Shown in pieces: positions 1-7,038 of a stretch of 32,339 nucleotides of DNA (the first letter of the stretch is position 1; each line of letters starts with the position of its first letter). The stretch comes from Pseudomonadota bacterium (GTDB lineage: Bacteria > Pseudomonadota > Alphaproteobacteria > Rhizobiales > Xanthobacteraceae), in the NCBI GenBank assembly GCA_023387695.1, contig JAEWHT010000285.1, positions 1-32,339 on the forward strand, given 5' to 3'. A program made the position numbers and the translations under genes. Under the pieces are notes generated by a model. That model saw nothing but the letters and a program-made list of their open reading frames with translations. It was not told where the DNA came from and ran no database searches.

Positions 1-840
1 GGTCTCGACATTCCCGAATGCGCGTTGGTCGCAATTTTGGATGCCGACAAGGAAGGTTTCCTGCGCAGCGAGACCTCGCTGATCCAGACCATCGGCCGCG
101 CCGCGCGCAATGTCGACGGCAAGGTGATCCTCTATGCCGACCAGATGACGGGCTCGATGGAGCGCGCCATCGCGGAGACGAACCGCCGCCGCGAGAAGCA
201 GGTCGAATACAACACCGCCAACGGCATCACGCCGGAGAGCGTGAAGAAGCAGATCGGCGACATCCTCAACTCCGTCTACGAGCGCGACCACGTGCTGGTC
301 GAGGTCGGCGGCCACGACATGACCGACGACGTCATCTCGATCGGCCACAATTTCGAAGCCGTGCTCGCCGATCTGGAAACGCGCATGCGCGAGGCGGCCG
401 CCGATCTGAACTTCGAGGAAGCCGCGCGCCTCCGTGACGAGGTCAAGCGCCTGCGCGCCACCGAGCTCGCGGTGGTCGACGATCCCACCGCCAAGCAGCG
501 CGTCGTCGCGGGCAAGGCCGGCGCCTATGCCGGCACCAGGAAGTACGGCGACGCCGCGAATTTGCCTGTCAGCGCCATGAAGAAGAAGACCGTCGGCTCC
601 GCGCTGAAGGCGAGCGGCGGCGGCAGCGGATCGAAGGTGCACAAACCGCATCTCGACGAGATGCACGGCCCGGAATCGCTGCCCTATCGCGAGAACCAGA
701 ACCTGCCGTCGAAGCCGTTTGGGAGTACGAGCCGGATCATCCAGCCGACGGATTCAAGGCAGTCGGGGCCGGAGTTCGGGCCGGCGCCGAAGTCGACGGG
801 TGGGATGCCTGGGCGACGGGGCGGGTGGAAGAAGAGGTAG
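1..840 (+). CDS. uvrB: UvrABC excinuclease subunit B, C-terminal part
   Basis: This is the 3' part of uvrB, the DNA-loading helicase-like subunit of the UvrABC nucleotide excision repair complex; the frame is open to the left edge, so the gene begins outside the window. The sequence opens with GLDIPECALVAILDADKEG and reaches the helicase motif TIGRAARN, both typical of UvrB domain 3. Near residues 110-165 is the UVR domain (coiled coil with DLNFEEAARLRDEVKRL) that contacts UvrC. After it comes an extension of roughly 110 residues rich in Gly, Ser, Pro and Lys and ending GRRGGWKKR; long basic tails of this kind are familiar in alphaproteobacterial UvrB and are probably disordered. Identification is very safe. 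Confidence 0.97.
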   Translation, partial: GLDIPECALVAILDADKEGFLRSETSLIQTIGRAARNVDGKVILYADQMTGSMERAIAETNRRREKQVEYNTANGITPESVKKQIGDILNSVYERDHVLVEVGGHDMTDDVISIGHNFEAVLADLETRMREAAADLNFEEAARLRDEVKRLRATELAVVDDPTAKQRVVAGKAGAYAGTRKYGDAANLPVSAMKKKTVGSALKASGGGSGSKVHKPHLDEMHGPESLPYRENQNLPSKPFGSTSRIIQPTDSRQSGPEFGPAPKSTGGMPGRRGGWKKR

Positions 841-861
841 GTTGTCCGGCGTGGTGAAGCC

Positions 862-1248
862 TCACCCCACACTCGCCGACACCACCGCCATCACCGACAG
901 CAACAGCACGATCGCGACCAGTTGCAGCGAGGCAACGGGGTGCGTGCGCCATTCCGTGATCTTGTCGGAGAGTGACAAGGTGCCATCGAAGAAGCTTGGT
1001 TCGTAGAGGATCTTCGCGAACACCGCGAAGCTCGACCCGATCGTGACCGCAATGGTCGCGTGGATCAGCGAGGCGACGACGACGAAGATGGCGACACCGG
1101 GGTCGCCGACGAGATCGTGATTGGCGCACAGCTTGAGCAGCAGCGCGGCAGCGGCGAAGGTCGGAAAGCTCTGCAGGATCACGGTCAGCGCAAACCCTTC
1201 GAGCGCGTTGCGCGGGCGGGACTTTCTCGCGGCGGCGGCGACGGCCAT
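862..1248 (-). CDS. Hypothetical membrane protein (128 aa)
   Basis: An unrecognised integral membrane protein. It has three hydrophobic stretches: one near residues 18-42 (ALTVILQSFPTFAAAALLLKL), one near 52-80 (GVAIFVVVASLIHATIAVTIG) and one at the C terminus (SLQLVAIVLLLSVMAVVSAS). The N terminus is basic (ARKSRPR), which suggests a cytoplasmic N end. I chose the ATG whose complement lies at 1246-1248 because AGGGAG stands about 7 nt upstream; an ATG seven codons earlier (1269) is possible but has no comparable ribosome binding site. It is convergent with uvrB, 21 bp from its stop. No family or function can be named. Confidence 0.72.
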   Translation of the reverse strand: MAVAAAARKSRPRNALEGFALTVILQSFPTFAAAALLLKLCANHDLVGDPGVAIFVVVASLIHATIAVTIGSSFAVFAKILYEPSFFDGTLSLSDKITEWRTHPVASLQLVAIVLLLSVMAVVSASVG

Positions 1249-1330
1249 GGCACGTCTCCCTGATGACATGCGGATGAAGGTAGCCGCACAGGGAGGCGCG
1301 CAATGTGAGGTGGCTCACGCGGGTGCTTCA

Positions 1331-1461
1331 CCTCGCCCCGCTTGCGGGGAGAGGTCGGATTGCGGAGCAATCCGGGTGAGGGGGTACAGGCCTCTCGACG
1401 ATCTCATCCGTGGAGGGAAGCCCCTCACCCCGACCCTCTCCCCGCGAAGAGCGGGGCGAGG
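1331..1461. repeat. Long imperfect inverted repeat (dispersed hairpin element)
   Basis: The ends are exact complements: CCTCGCCCCGC at 1331-1341 and GCGGGGCGAGG at 1451-1461. Inside, GGGGAGAGGTCGG pairs with CCGACCCTCTCCCC and GGGTGAGGGG with CCCCTCACCC, so most of the 131 bp can fold into one hairpin. It lies between two minus-strand genes and has no coding potential of its own. Elements of this wording are common between genes in Bradyrhizobium; a bidirectional terminator or mRNA-stabilising role is inference. Confidence 0.7.
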
Positions 1462-1494
1462 GAGCGGACCGTCGACGCGGACGCTGCGTTGCCT

Positions 1495-1731
1495 TTACAG
1501 CTTGCCCTGCCCGTTCGCCTGGCTTTGCTGTTGCTGCTGCTTGTCCTGCTCGTTGGCGTGGTGGCGCCCGTAGAGACAACCGGCGGCGGCGCCGAGCACG
1601 CCGTGATGACCGGCATAATGGCCGGCGACGCCGCCGACGATGGCGCCCTTGATGCAGCCCTTGGCGTTGGCGGCGGAGGTCGCGCCGAGCATGAGGAGTG
1701 CGGCGGTAACGGCAATCAGCGGGGATTTCAT
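1495..1731 (-). CDS. Small exported glycine-zipper-like protein (78 aa)
   Basis: Small secreted or envelope protein of unknown function. Residues 1-23 form a clear Sec signal peptide (MKSPLIAVTAALLMLGATSAANA, cleavage after ANA). The mature part begins KGCIKGAIVGGVAGHYAGHHGVLGAAAGCLYGRHH, a Gly/Ala-rich zipper-like segment with two Cys that resembles the glycine-zipper region of small outer-membrane proteins, followed by a polar Gln-rich tail (QDKQQQQQSQANGQGKL). The start is set by GGAG 9 nt upstream of the ATG and by the signal peptide; the frame stays open further upstream but that part looks non-coding. Similar short proteins occur widely in rhizobia annotated as hypothetical. Confidence 0.75.
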   Translation of the reverse strand: MKSPLIAVTAALLMLGATSAANAKGCIKGAIVGGVAGHYAGHHGVLGAAAGCLYGRHHANEQDKQQQQQSQANGQGKL

Positions 1732-1904
1732 GATCGATGTCTCCGAATGCGAGGTCGGCCCCTCAACGAACTCGGGTGGGGTTGGGTTCCGACCGTCGCA
1801 GCATTGAGCTGTGCCATGTATTCCTAGGTGTTTATGCGGATTGATGGACCCACGGGCCGCGCGGTAGCGTTTGCTATCCACGGCCAATGAGGGCGGGAGC
1901 AGCC

Positions 1905-2354
1905 ATGACGGTTGAATCGTTGAACAAGCAACGCGTGCTGCATCTGCTCGACAATTTTGCGCGCGGCGATATCGAGACGGCGCTTTCATGCTGCACCGAC
2001 GATGTCGACTTCCTCACCCACGCCCCGATCGACGTGCTGCCGCATATGGGCCCGCGCCACGGCAAGGCTGAGCTGCGCGAGCTCTGGCAGACCGTCTGGT
2101 CGCGCTATTCGGAGATCCGTTACAAGGCACCGCACGTGGTCGGCGAGCGCGATGACGTCGCGATCTACCTGCGCGCCTTTTTCAAGAAGCGCAGCAACGA
2201 CCGCATCGTACAGTTCGATATGGCGGTGTTCTTCAGCTTCCGGGGTGGACTGGTGGCGCAAATCCGCGAGATCATCGATTCCTACGATTTGGTGCAGCAG
2301 GTGCTGGAGCGGGAGATCGGGCCGCTGATTGCGGGGGCGGAGGCGGAAAAGTAG
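1905..2354 (+). CDS. NTF2/SnoaL-like protein, copy 1 (149 aa)
   Basis: A single-domain protein of the NTF2-like/SnoaL superfamily, a cone-shaped fold used by ester cyclases, dehydratases, isomerases and ligand-binding proteins; no reaction can be assigned. Typical features are the N-terminal helix with DNFARGDIETALSCCTDDVDF, the PIDVLPHMGPRHGKAELRELW segment, and the final strand/helix IREIIDSYDLVQQVLEREI. The ATG at 1905 is preferred because GGGAG precedes it by 6-8 nt; an in-frame ATG at 1887 would add six residues. The next plus-strand gene is a diverged paralogue with the same landmarks, so the pair probably arose by tandem duplication. Confidence 0.82.
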   Translation: MTVESLNKQRVLHLLDNFARGDIETALSCCTDDVDFLTHAPIDVLPHMGPRHGKAELRELWQTVWSRYSEIRYKAPHVVGERDDVAIYLRAFFKKRSNDRIVQFDMAVFFSFRGGLVAQIREIIDSYDLVQQVLEREIGPLIAGAEAEK

Positions 2355-2580
2355 GACCGCCGCCGCAGCCCCCTCCCCCAGCCGGCGACCGGTAATAATA
2401 CGGGGTTCTATTGTAAATCTCACACTTCGCGCTCACTTGTGCATTGCAAAAACGTGAATTGCGTTTTGGCCGAAATCCCGTATTTGTTCGTACACAAATG
2501 AATTGACCGGCCCCGGGGCACCCTACAGTGCATGGGGTTGTTTTCCGTTTTTCTGCAAACCAGCGTCAGGACGGCCCAAG

Positions 2581-3021
2581 ATGACAGAGCACAGCCTCTG
2601 GCGTTTCTCGCGCGCGTTGCACCGCGCGATCAACGACCGGCATTTCGAGGATATCGAGACCCTGATTGACGAGGACGTCGAGTGGGCGATCTACGGGCCG
2701 ATCGACATGTTTCCGTTCCTGGGTGCGCGCCAGGGCAAGGCGGCCGTGCTCCAGGTCATCCGCCAGCTTGCGGACAATTTCCGCGTTCGTCGCTTCGAGC
2801 GCGAGAGCATCATGCTGGGCGTGGATTCCGCGTCCTCGATGCTGCGCTATTCGCTGACGGCGCTCGATTCCGACAAGCCGATCAGCTTGCGCGTCGCGCA
2901 GTTCGCCCAGTTTAGGGCTGACCGGCTCGTCAACATGCGTGTGCTGGTCGACACCTTCGATCTGGTCGAGCAGGCACTCGGCCGCGCCATTCATCTGCCA
3001 AAGATGACCAGCGTCGGCTGA
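2581..3021 (+). CDS. NTF2/SnoaL-like protein, copy 2 (146 aa)
   Basis: Second NTF2/SnoaL-like protein. It shares landmarks with the gene at 1905: DIETLIDEDVEW, YGPIDMFPFLGARQGKAAVLQVI and VLVDTFDLVEQALGRAI. Function is unknown; the different pocket residues suggest a different ligand. The start at 2581 (MTEHSLWRF) is chosen because upstream in-frame residues look non-coding and AGGACGG lies a few bases before the ATG. The 226-bp gap before it is clearly richer in A+T than its surroundings (about 2390-2505), consistent with its own promoter rather than read-through from copy 1. Confidence 0.8.
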   Translation: MTEHSLWRFSRALHRAINDRHFEDIETLIDEDVEWAIYGPIDMFPFLGARQGKAAVLQVIRQLADNFRVRRFERESIMLGVDSASSMLRYSLTALDSDKPISLRVAQFAQFRADRLVNMRVLVDTFDLVEQALGRAIHLPKMTSVG

Positions 3022-3180
3022 GGGGGACACCAACGGGCTCCGCAATGCGGGACCGGTCGATTGATGCTCCCATGATGCGTGCTGGCCTCCAGCCCCGCCG
3101 GACGCCGTCGTGGAGATGCTCGTCATCGGGCGCGTGCTTTGGCGCGCGGCCCGTTGGTTCGTCATTCCAAAGACCCGTAT

Positions 3181-3208
3181 TTGACAGGCCCTGCGGCTTC
3201 CATACTGT
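3181..3208 (+). promoter_or_regulatory. Possible sigma-70-like promoter
   Basis: TTGACA at 3181-3186 and TACTGT at 3203-3208 are separated by 16 bp, about 70 bp before the start of the exported protein gene at 3280. The -35 is a perfect match and the -10 is weak, so this is only a candidate. Confidence 0.3.
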
Positions 3209-3279
3209 CGCAGCATGCGCCATAATTTCGTACCGTTAGCGCCGCATCCTGTGCGCGAACTGGGCTCGCGGGCAAGGCA

Positions 3280-4200
3280 ATGGAATTCACGACAGGTTTC
3301 GGCTGGAGCAGGCTGCCGCTGGCGGCCGCGTTCATTTTCGGCTTCGCACTGACGGCCCAGGCGCAGATCATCCCGCCCTTCTCCCCTGCTCCCTCCGTGA
3401 CTGCGGCCGACGACGAGGACGCCGAGGTCGCCGAGGCTCCCAGCGTCAACGACGTCGACGTGCTCAAGGGAATCGACGTCGACAAGCTCGACTGGAGCCA
3501 GCTTGCCATCGACGGCGGCACGCTCAACGACATCATCACCGCCAAGAAGCGCGCGAAGGCCGCCGCCAAGGATGGGATGGACTGGTCGACCAATGCCAAT
3601 GCCAACGGCTCCTCGGGCGTGAAGGTCAAGCAGTCGGTGTCCTCGTTCTGGGACACCCGCATCGGCGCCGACATGACCGTGACGAAAGAGCCGACCACGA
3701 TGTCGGAGCTGCTGGCGCAGAAGGCTGAAAATGGCGGCAACCTGCCGCAATCCTCCGGCAGCGCCTGGGCCGCCGCGACCGCCCCGGGCGCGGGCATCGT
3801 CTGGGACAAGACTGCGGTGGAAGCCCGCGTCGATCCCGGCTCCGAACAGAGCAAGCTCGGTGCGTCGCTGACCAAATCGATGCCGCTGTCGGGCGACACG
3901 TCGCTGACGCTGCAGAACGGCTACAGCGTCAACCAGCAGGGCACGACCGCGCTGCCCGGCATCGGCGGCCGCATCACCCGCAATTACGAGACCGATCAGT
4001 CCGCCAAGGTGACGATCACCGACACCGGCACCAGCGTCACCGCCGGCCAGACCATGTCGACCACGGACGACAAATGGCTGCGCAAGGTCGGCGCCGAGCA
4101 GAAGCTGTTCGACAACGTCACCGTCTCCGGCTCGGTCGGCGAAACCTCGCAAGGCGCGATCAACAAGAGCGTGACCGCGGGCTTCAAGAAGAGCTGGTGA
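3280..4200 (+). CDS. Exported hypothetical protein (306 aa)
   Basis: Secreted or periplasmic/outer-membrane protein of unknown function. Residues 1-29 are a signal peptide (basic/polar start, LPLAAAFIFGFALTAQAQ, cleavage likely after AQA). An acidic stretch follows (AADDEDAEVAEAPSVNDVDVL), then a Lys-rich segment near 85-100. From about residue 115 to the end the protein is dominated by alternating polar/hydrophobic runs with many Thr, Ser and Val (GDTSLTLQNGYSVNQQG; KVTITDTGTSVTAGQTMSTT; NVTVSGSVGETSQGAINKSV), which suggests beta-strand structure, possibly a small barrel or beta-sheet domain; it ends FKKSW with an aromatic last residue, as in many outer-membrane proteins. AAGG precedes the ATG closely. 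No named family recognised. Confidence 0.78.
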   Translation: MEFTTGFGWSRLPLAAAFIFGFALTAQAQIIPPFSPAPSVTAADDEDAEVAEAPSVNDVDVLKGIDVDKLDWSQLAIDGGTLNDIITAKKRAKAAAKDGMDWSTNANANGSSGVKVKQSVSSFWDTRIGADMTVTKEPTTMSELLAQKAENGGNLPQSSGSAWAAATAPGAGIVWDKTAVEARVDPGSEQSKLGASLTKSMPLSGDTSLTLQNGYSVNQQGTTALPGIGGRITRNYETDQSAKVTITDTGTSVTAGQTMSTTDDKWLRKVGAEQKLFDNVTVSGSVGETSQGAINKSVTAGFKKSW

Positions 4201-4388
4201 GCTCAGAGCTGGTGAATCGTCTTTAGACTTCCCTAACCATGCGCCACGGCAAGGCCCCCGAATGGTCCGCCCTTGCCGCATCTCGGCCCTGTTGCCGTCA
4301 AAATCCGGCGCCCAAGATGCGCCGGCCTGACACACATCGTCGTGCGGGGGACACTCGCGCTGCGCTCAACGCGAACAGGGGAATAACG

Positions 4389-4820
4389 ATGAACGCCATG
4401 CGTCCGGAAAAGACCGAGACCACCGAGACCACGACCGAGACGGTCGACAGCAACCTCGCCGCCGTGACCGAAGTCGAAGCCGGCATCCGCGACTTCGTGC
4501 GCAACGACATCGCCTATCTGCGCCGGCCGGCTACGCCGACGACCACCGACGCACCGCCGCTCGATCCGAGCGCGGAAGCCACCGTCACCAACGTCAACTC
4601 GCTGATCCAGCGCGTCGCCGGCACCTCGCTCGCCGAGATCGAGAACCTGATCTCCGAACTCGAGAGCCTGCGCGACCTGCTCCACGCCGAAGGCCAGCGC
4701 GTCCAGCGCGAGATCTCCGGCTATGCCACTCTCAGCCAGGCCGCGATGAAGTCGACCCGCATGATCGCGGACAACGTCGCCCAGTGGAAGCGCGCCGCCG
4801 ACGGCCTGCGCAACAGCTGA
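4389..4820 (+). CDS. Hypothetical coiled-coil protein (143 aa)
   Basis: Unrecognised soluble protein. The N terminus is Thr/Glu-rich and probably disordered (EKTETTETTTETVDS). The segment from about residue 65 to the end is predicted helical with heptad-like spacing (IQRVAGTSLAEIENLISELESLRDLLHAEGQRVQREI), followed by an amphipathic helix ending QWKRAADGLRNS, so it may self-associate. There is no signal peptide or membrane segment. The start at 4389 is supported by AGGGGA 8-10 nt upstream; the open frame before it lacks coding character. No neighbour suggests a role. Confidence 0.72.
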   Translation: MNAMRPEKTETTETTTETVDSNLAAVTEVEAGIRDFVRNDIAYLRRPATPTTTDAPPLDPSAEATVTNVNSLIQRVAGTSLAEIENLISELESLRDLLHAEGQRVQREISGYATLSQAAMKSTRMIADNVAQWKRAADGLRNS

Positions 4821-4981
4821 TCGCAGATACCGGCATCACCAGCCGCCGCGTTCCCAAGGGAGCGCGGCGGTTTTGATTCATGGGGTGGAGCTCGTGCGTC
4901 GCCTTGAACCCTCCGCCGATACAAGGCGACCAATGCCAAGCGCCCGCAGCTTTTGCGGCCGGGCCTTGGGGACATTTTCAG

Positions 4982-5119
4982 ATGGAAAGCATTCGGCCCG
5001 ATAATACGGACCCGATCCCGCTACGGCCCGCACCGAGCCAGTTCGGGACCATCATGATGCGTTTTGTCGGGCTGCTTGCGGTTGCGATCGCGATTTTGGC
5101 GTTCGTCTATAGCCGCTAA
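4982..5119 (+). CDS. Small single-pass membrane protein (45 aa)
   Basis: Very small protein: a polar, Pro-rich N terminus (ESIRPDNTDPIPLRPAPSQ) and one transmembrane helix near residues 25-43 (MMRFVGLLAVAIAILAFVY) ending SR. The start at 4982 is preferred to the upstream ATG at 4880 because GGGGAC stands about 9 nt before it and the preceding 34 residues look like untranslated sequence. It faces another tiny membrane protein gene (5163-5309, minus) with which it is convergent. Function unknown; the coding call rests on the ribosome binding site plus a clean membrane helix. Confidence 0.6.
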   Translation: MESIRPDNTDPIPLRPAPSQFGTIMMRFVGLLAVAIAILAFVYSR

Positions 5120-5162
5120 GGGCTGAGGCCAGTTCGTGGCCCCGCAGGAAGTTAACGAGACC

Positions 5163-5309
5163 TTAACGGCTCGCTTCGACCGTCGAGGCTTCCAGGGTGT
5201 AGGCGCCGTCGGCGTAACCCTTCACCACCATGCCGGCAATCAGCATCACGGCAAGCGTCGCGGTGGCGAAGATAAATCCGACCAACTTCAGTGCGCCGCG
5301 GTCTGCCAT
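5163..5309 (-). CDS. Small single-pass membrane protein (48 aa)
   Basis: Tiny membrane protein beginning MADRGALKLVGFIFATATL. A single hydrophobic helix covers about residues 8-30 (KLVGFIFATATLAVMLIAGMVV), followed by a short polar C-terminal tail (KGYADGAYTLEASTVEASR). The start is set by the ATG at 5309 with GGGGAC about 8 nt upstream; an in-frame ATG at 5417 would add 36 residues, but that part is less convincing. Similar short proteins are, as far as I recall, conserved in Bradyrhizobium without assigned function. Confidence 0.62.
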   Translation of the reverse strand: MADRGALKLVGFIFATATLAVMLIAGMVVKGYADGAYTLEASTVEASR

Positions 5310-5510
5310 CGTGCTCGTCCCCTGTACTCTGCCCAGTTCGTTCAAATAGACAGCGACAGGTTCATAATTGGTTAGCAACTCGATGGTTCCGGCAACTGCT
5401 TCGCGAAGACCGGCCATCTCGGAAAGGCTTATGGCAGCCGCCCTGAATCGCGTCCATAGCGCGCGGGCAACACTCGCGTGCTCTTTTCAAACGTTCATAT
5501 TGGAACTGGT

Positions 5511-5990
5511 CTAAGCGCTCTTCCGCATCGGCACGAAGGCGCTGGCGGTGATCGAATAGACCTCTTCGCCGCTCTGATTTGTGCCGATCGTGCGCGCCGT
5601 CAGGATGCCCCAGCCGGGACGCGAGGCGGAGGTGCGCTTGTCGATCACGACATTGGCATAATTCACGACATCGCCAGCCAGCACCGGCTTGATCCAGCGG
5701 AGGTCACGAAAGCCCGGCGACGGTCCCCACACGGCGACCTCCTCGCCACGGGCTGCGGCTTCGCGCGCCAGGCGCTGGCCATCCGCGACAAGCAGACTCA
5801 TGCAGGCCGAGCCGACATGCCAGCCGGATGCAGCGAGCCCGCCGAACAGCGAGTTCTTGCCCTCCTCCTCGTCGAGGTGGAAGCGCTGCGGATCGAATTT
5901 GGCGGCGAAGGTCTTGATGGACTCCGCGGTGAAAGTGTAGGCGCCGATGTCGCGGCGCTGGCCGATCTCGATCTCTTCGAAGAACCGCAT
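5511..5990 (-). CDS. MaoC-like dehydratase/hydratase, second of pair (159 aa)
   Basis: MaoC-type hotdog-fold protein; the family contains (R)-specific enoyl-CoA hydratases and acyl-CoA dehydratases acting in the cytosol. The hydratase-2 signature region is AAKFDPQRFHLDEEEGKNSLFGGLAASGWHVGSACM (about residues 30-65): Asp and His of FDPQRFHLDEE are the usual catalytic pair. The rest follows the fold (WIKPVLAGDVVNYANVVIDKR; VYSITASAFVPMRK). Its start codon overlaps the stop of the preceding gene (TGATG), so the two paralogues are co-translated. Such pairs often form a heterodimer; the substrate cannot be told from sequence. Confidence 0.88.
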   Translation of the reverse strand: MRFFEEIEIGQRRDIGAYTFTAESIKTFAAKFDPQRFHLDEEEGKNSLFGGLAASGWHVGSACMSLLVADGQRLAREAAARGEEVAVWGPSPGFRDLRWIKPVLAGDVVNYANVVIDKRTSASRPGWGILTARTIGTNQSGEEVYSITASAFVPMRKSA

Positions 5991-6442
5991 CAGACCGCTC
6001 CCGCGCGCCGCTCGATCAGGATCGGCGAGGTCATCTCGCACAGCGCTTCGCCTTTGGCGTTGCGCACGGTGCATTTGAACTTGACGATGCCGAGCTTGGG
6101 CCTGCTCTTCGACGTCCGCGCCTCGATCACGTCGACATCGAGCGTGAGATCGTCGCCCGGCCTGAGCGGCGAGAGCCAGCGCACCTCGTCGACCCCGGGT
6201 GATCCCAGCGACGCGGCGCGGGTAATGAAGCCGTCGGCCATCATCCGCATCATCAGCGAGCAAAGGTGCCAGCCCGAACCGGACAGACCGCGCAGCATGC
6301 TCTTAGCCGCTGCGTCCTCGTCCAGATGCATCGGTTGCGGATCGAACTCGGCAGCGAAGGCCAGGATCTCGTCGCGGGTGACATGACGCGGGCCGAACGT
6401 TCCGTAGCGGCCGGTCGGGAAATCTTCGAATGTCAGGGTCAT
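5990..6442 (-). CDS. MaoC-like dehydratase/hydratase, first of pair (150 aa)
   Basis: Paralogue of the following gene and also a MaoC-type hotdog protein. The conserved region is FAAEFDPQPMHLDEDAAAKSMLRGLSGSGWHLCSLMMR, with Asp and His in FDPQPMHLDED as the expected catalytic dyad; the C-terminal half has VDEVRWLSPLRPGDDLTLDVDVIEAR and ends TSPILIERR. Length is normal for a single-hotdog MaoC protein. Start is the ATG at 6442; no strong ribosome binding site is visible just upstream. It is divergent from the DUF4282 gene at 6602, with a 159-bp shared promoter gap. A role in acyl-CoA or ester degradation is inference from the family. Confidence 0.87.
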   Translation of the reverse strand: MTLTFEDFPTGRYGTFGPRHVTRDEILAFAAEFDPQPMHLDEDAAAKSMLRGLSGSGWHLCSLMMRMMADGFITRAASLGSPGVDEVRWLSPLRPGDDLTLDVDVIEARTSKSRPKLGIVKFKCTVRNAKGEALCEMTSPILIERRAGAV

Positions 6443-6601
6443 CTTGGAAAAGCTTTGCGGGAAGGACAGATTGTGGCCGTACTTTGCGGCAATCTCAACC
6501 CGCCGGTCCGCATGGCTCGTGCTACATTGAGCGAGTCGGGCCGGACCTGCCTCATTGTCGGATTGACGCGGCCGGGGGCGCGATTTGCCCGGGGGAGAGC
6601 G

Positions 6602-6898
6602 ATGTTTTCATTCAGCGACCTGTTTCAATGGGACCGCTTTATCACGCCGACGATCATCAAGACCTTCTACTGGCTGGTGATCGGCGTGATCTGCCTGTTC
6701 GGCCTCTCCGGAATCTTCGCGGGCCTCACTGCGATGGCGATCAGCCCGTTTGCCGGCTTCCTGGTCGTGCTGGAATCGATCGCGGGCGTCGTCGTCGGCG
6801 TGGTGTTCTCGCGCATCGCCGCGGAATTGATCCTGATCGTATTCCGCATCAACGAGCATCTCGGCGCCATCCGGGATCAGGGCGGCGGGATAAGGTAG
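6602..6898 (+). CDS. DUF4282 family membrane protein (98 aa)
   Basis: Small membrane protein matching the DUF4282 pattern: an N-terminal amphipathic part (MFSFSDLFQWDRFITPTIIKTFYW), a first membrane helix (LVIGVICLFGLSGIFAGL), a second long hydrophobic segment (SPFAGFLVVLESIAGVVVGVVFSRIAAELILIVF), and a short polar tail (RINEHLGAIRDQGGG). The placement of FRINEHL after the last helix is characteristic. The ATG at 6602 is preceded by GGGGGAGAG at good spacing. Function of the family is not known to me. Confidence 0.82.
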   Translation: MFSFSDLFQWDRFITPTIIKTFYWLVIGVICLFGLSGIFAGLTAMAISPFAGFLVVLESIAGVVVGVVFSRIAAELILIVFRINEHLGAIRDQGGGIR

Positions 6899-6904
6899 CT
6901 TTCA

Positions 6905-7029
6905 TGTCCCGGACGCGCGTGGCACGCAGTGGCGCGACGCAGAGCCGGGACCCATGCATCCGCAATCAAGATTCCTGGGCCCCGGCTCTGCAGCGCACCG
7001 CAAGCGCGCTGCGCAGCGTCCGGGGCACG
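6905..7029. repeat. Dispersed inverted repeat, family A copy 1
   Basis: An approximately 125-bp element with complementary ends (GTCCCGGACGC near 6906 and GCGTCCGGGGC near 7016) and an inner complementary pair (CAGAGCCGGGACCCA and TGGGCCCCGGCTCTG). It occupies the gap after the DUF4282 gene and the end of ychF, whose stop lies 10 bp away. A second copy with the same words lies at 13734-13867. No coding potential. Confidence 0.8.
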
Positions 7030-7038
7030 AAATCTGCG

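Noticed and set aside
2566..4335. 589-codon open frame on the minus strand
   Set aside because: Runs antisense to the SnoaL-like copy 2 and the exported protein gene; it has no domain, and both plus-strand genes have start signals and sensible proteins.
5152..5166. TTAA-N7-TTAA, a CtrA-like box
   Set aside because: It overlaps the stop codon of a small gene in a convergent gap, where a promoter element is unlikely; probably chance.
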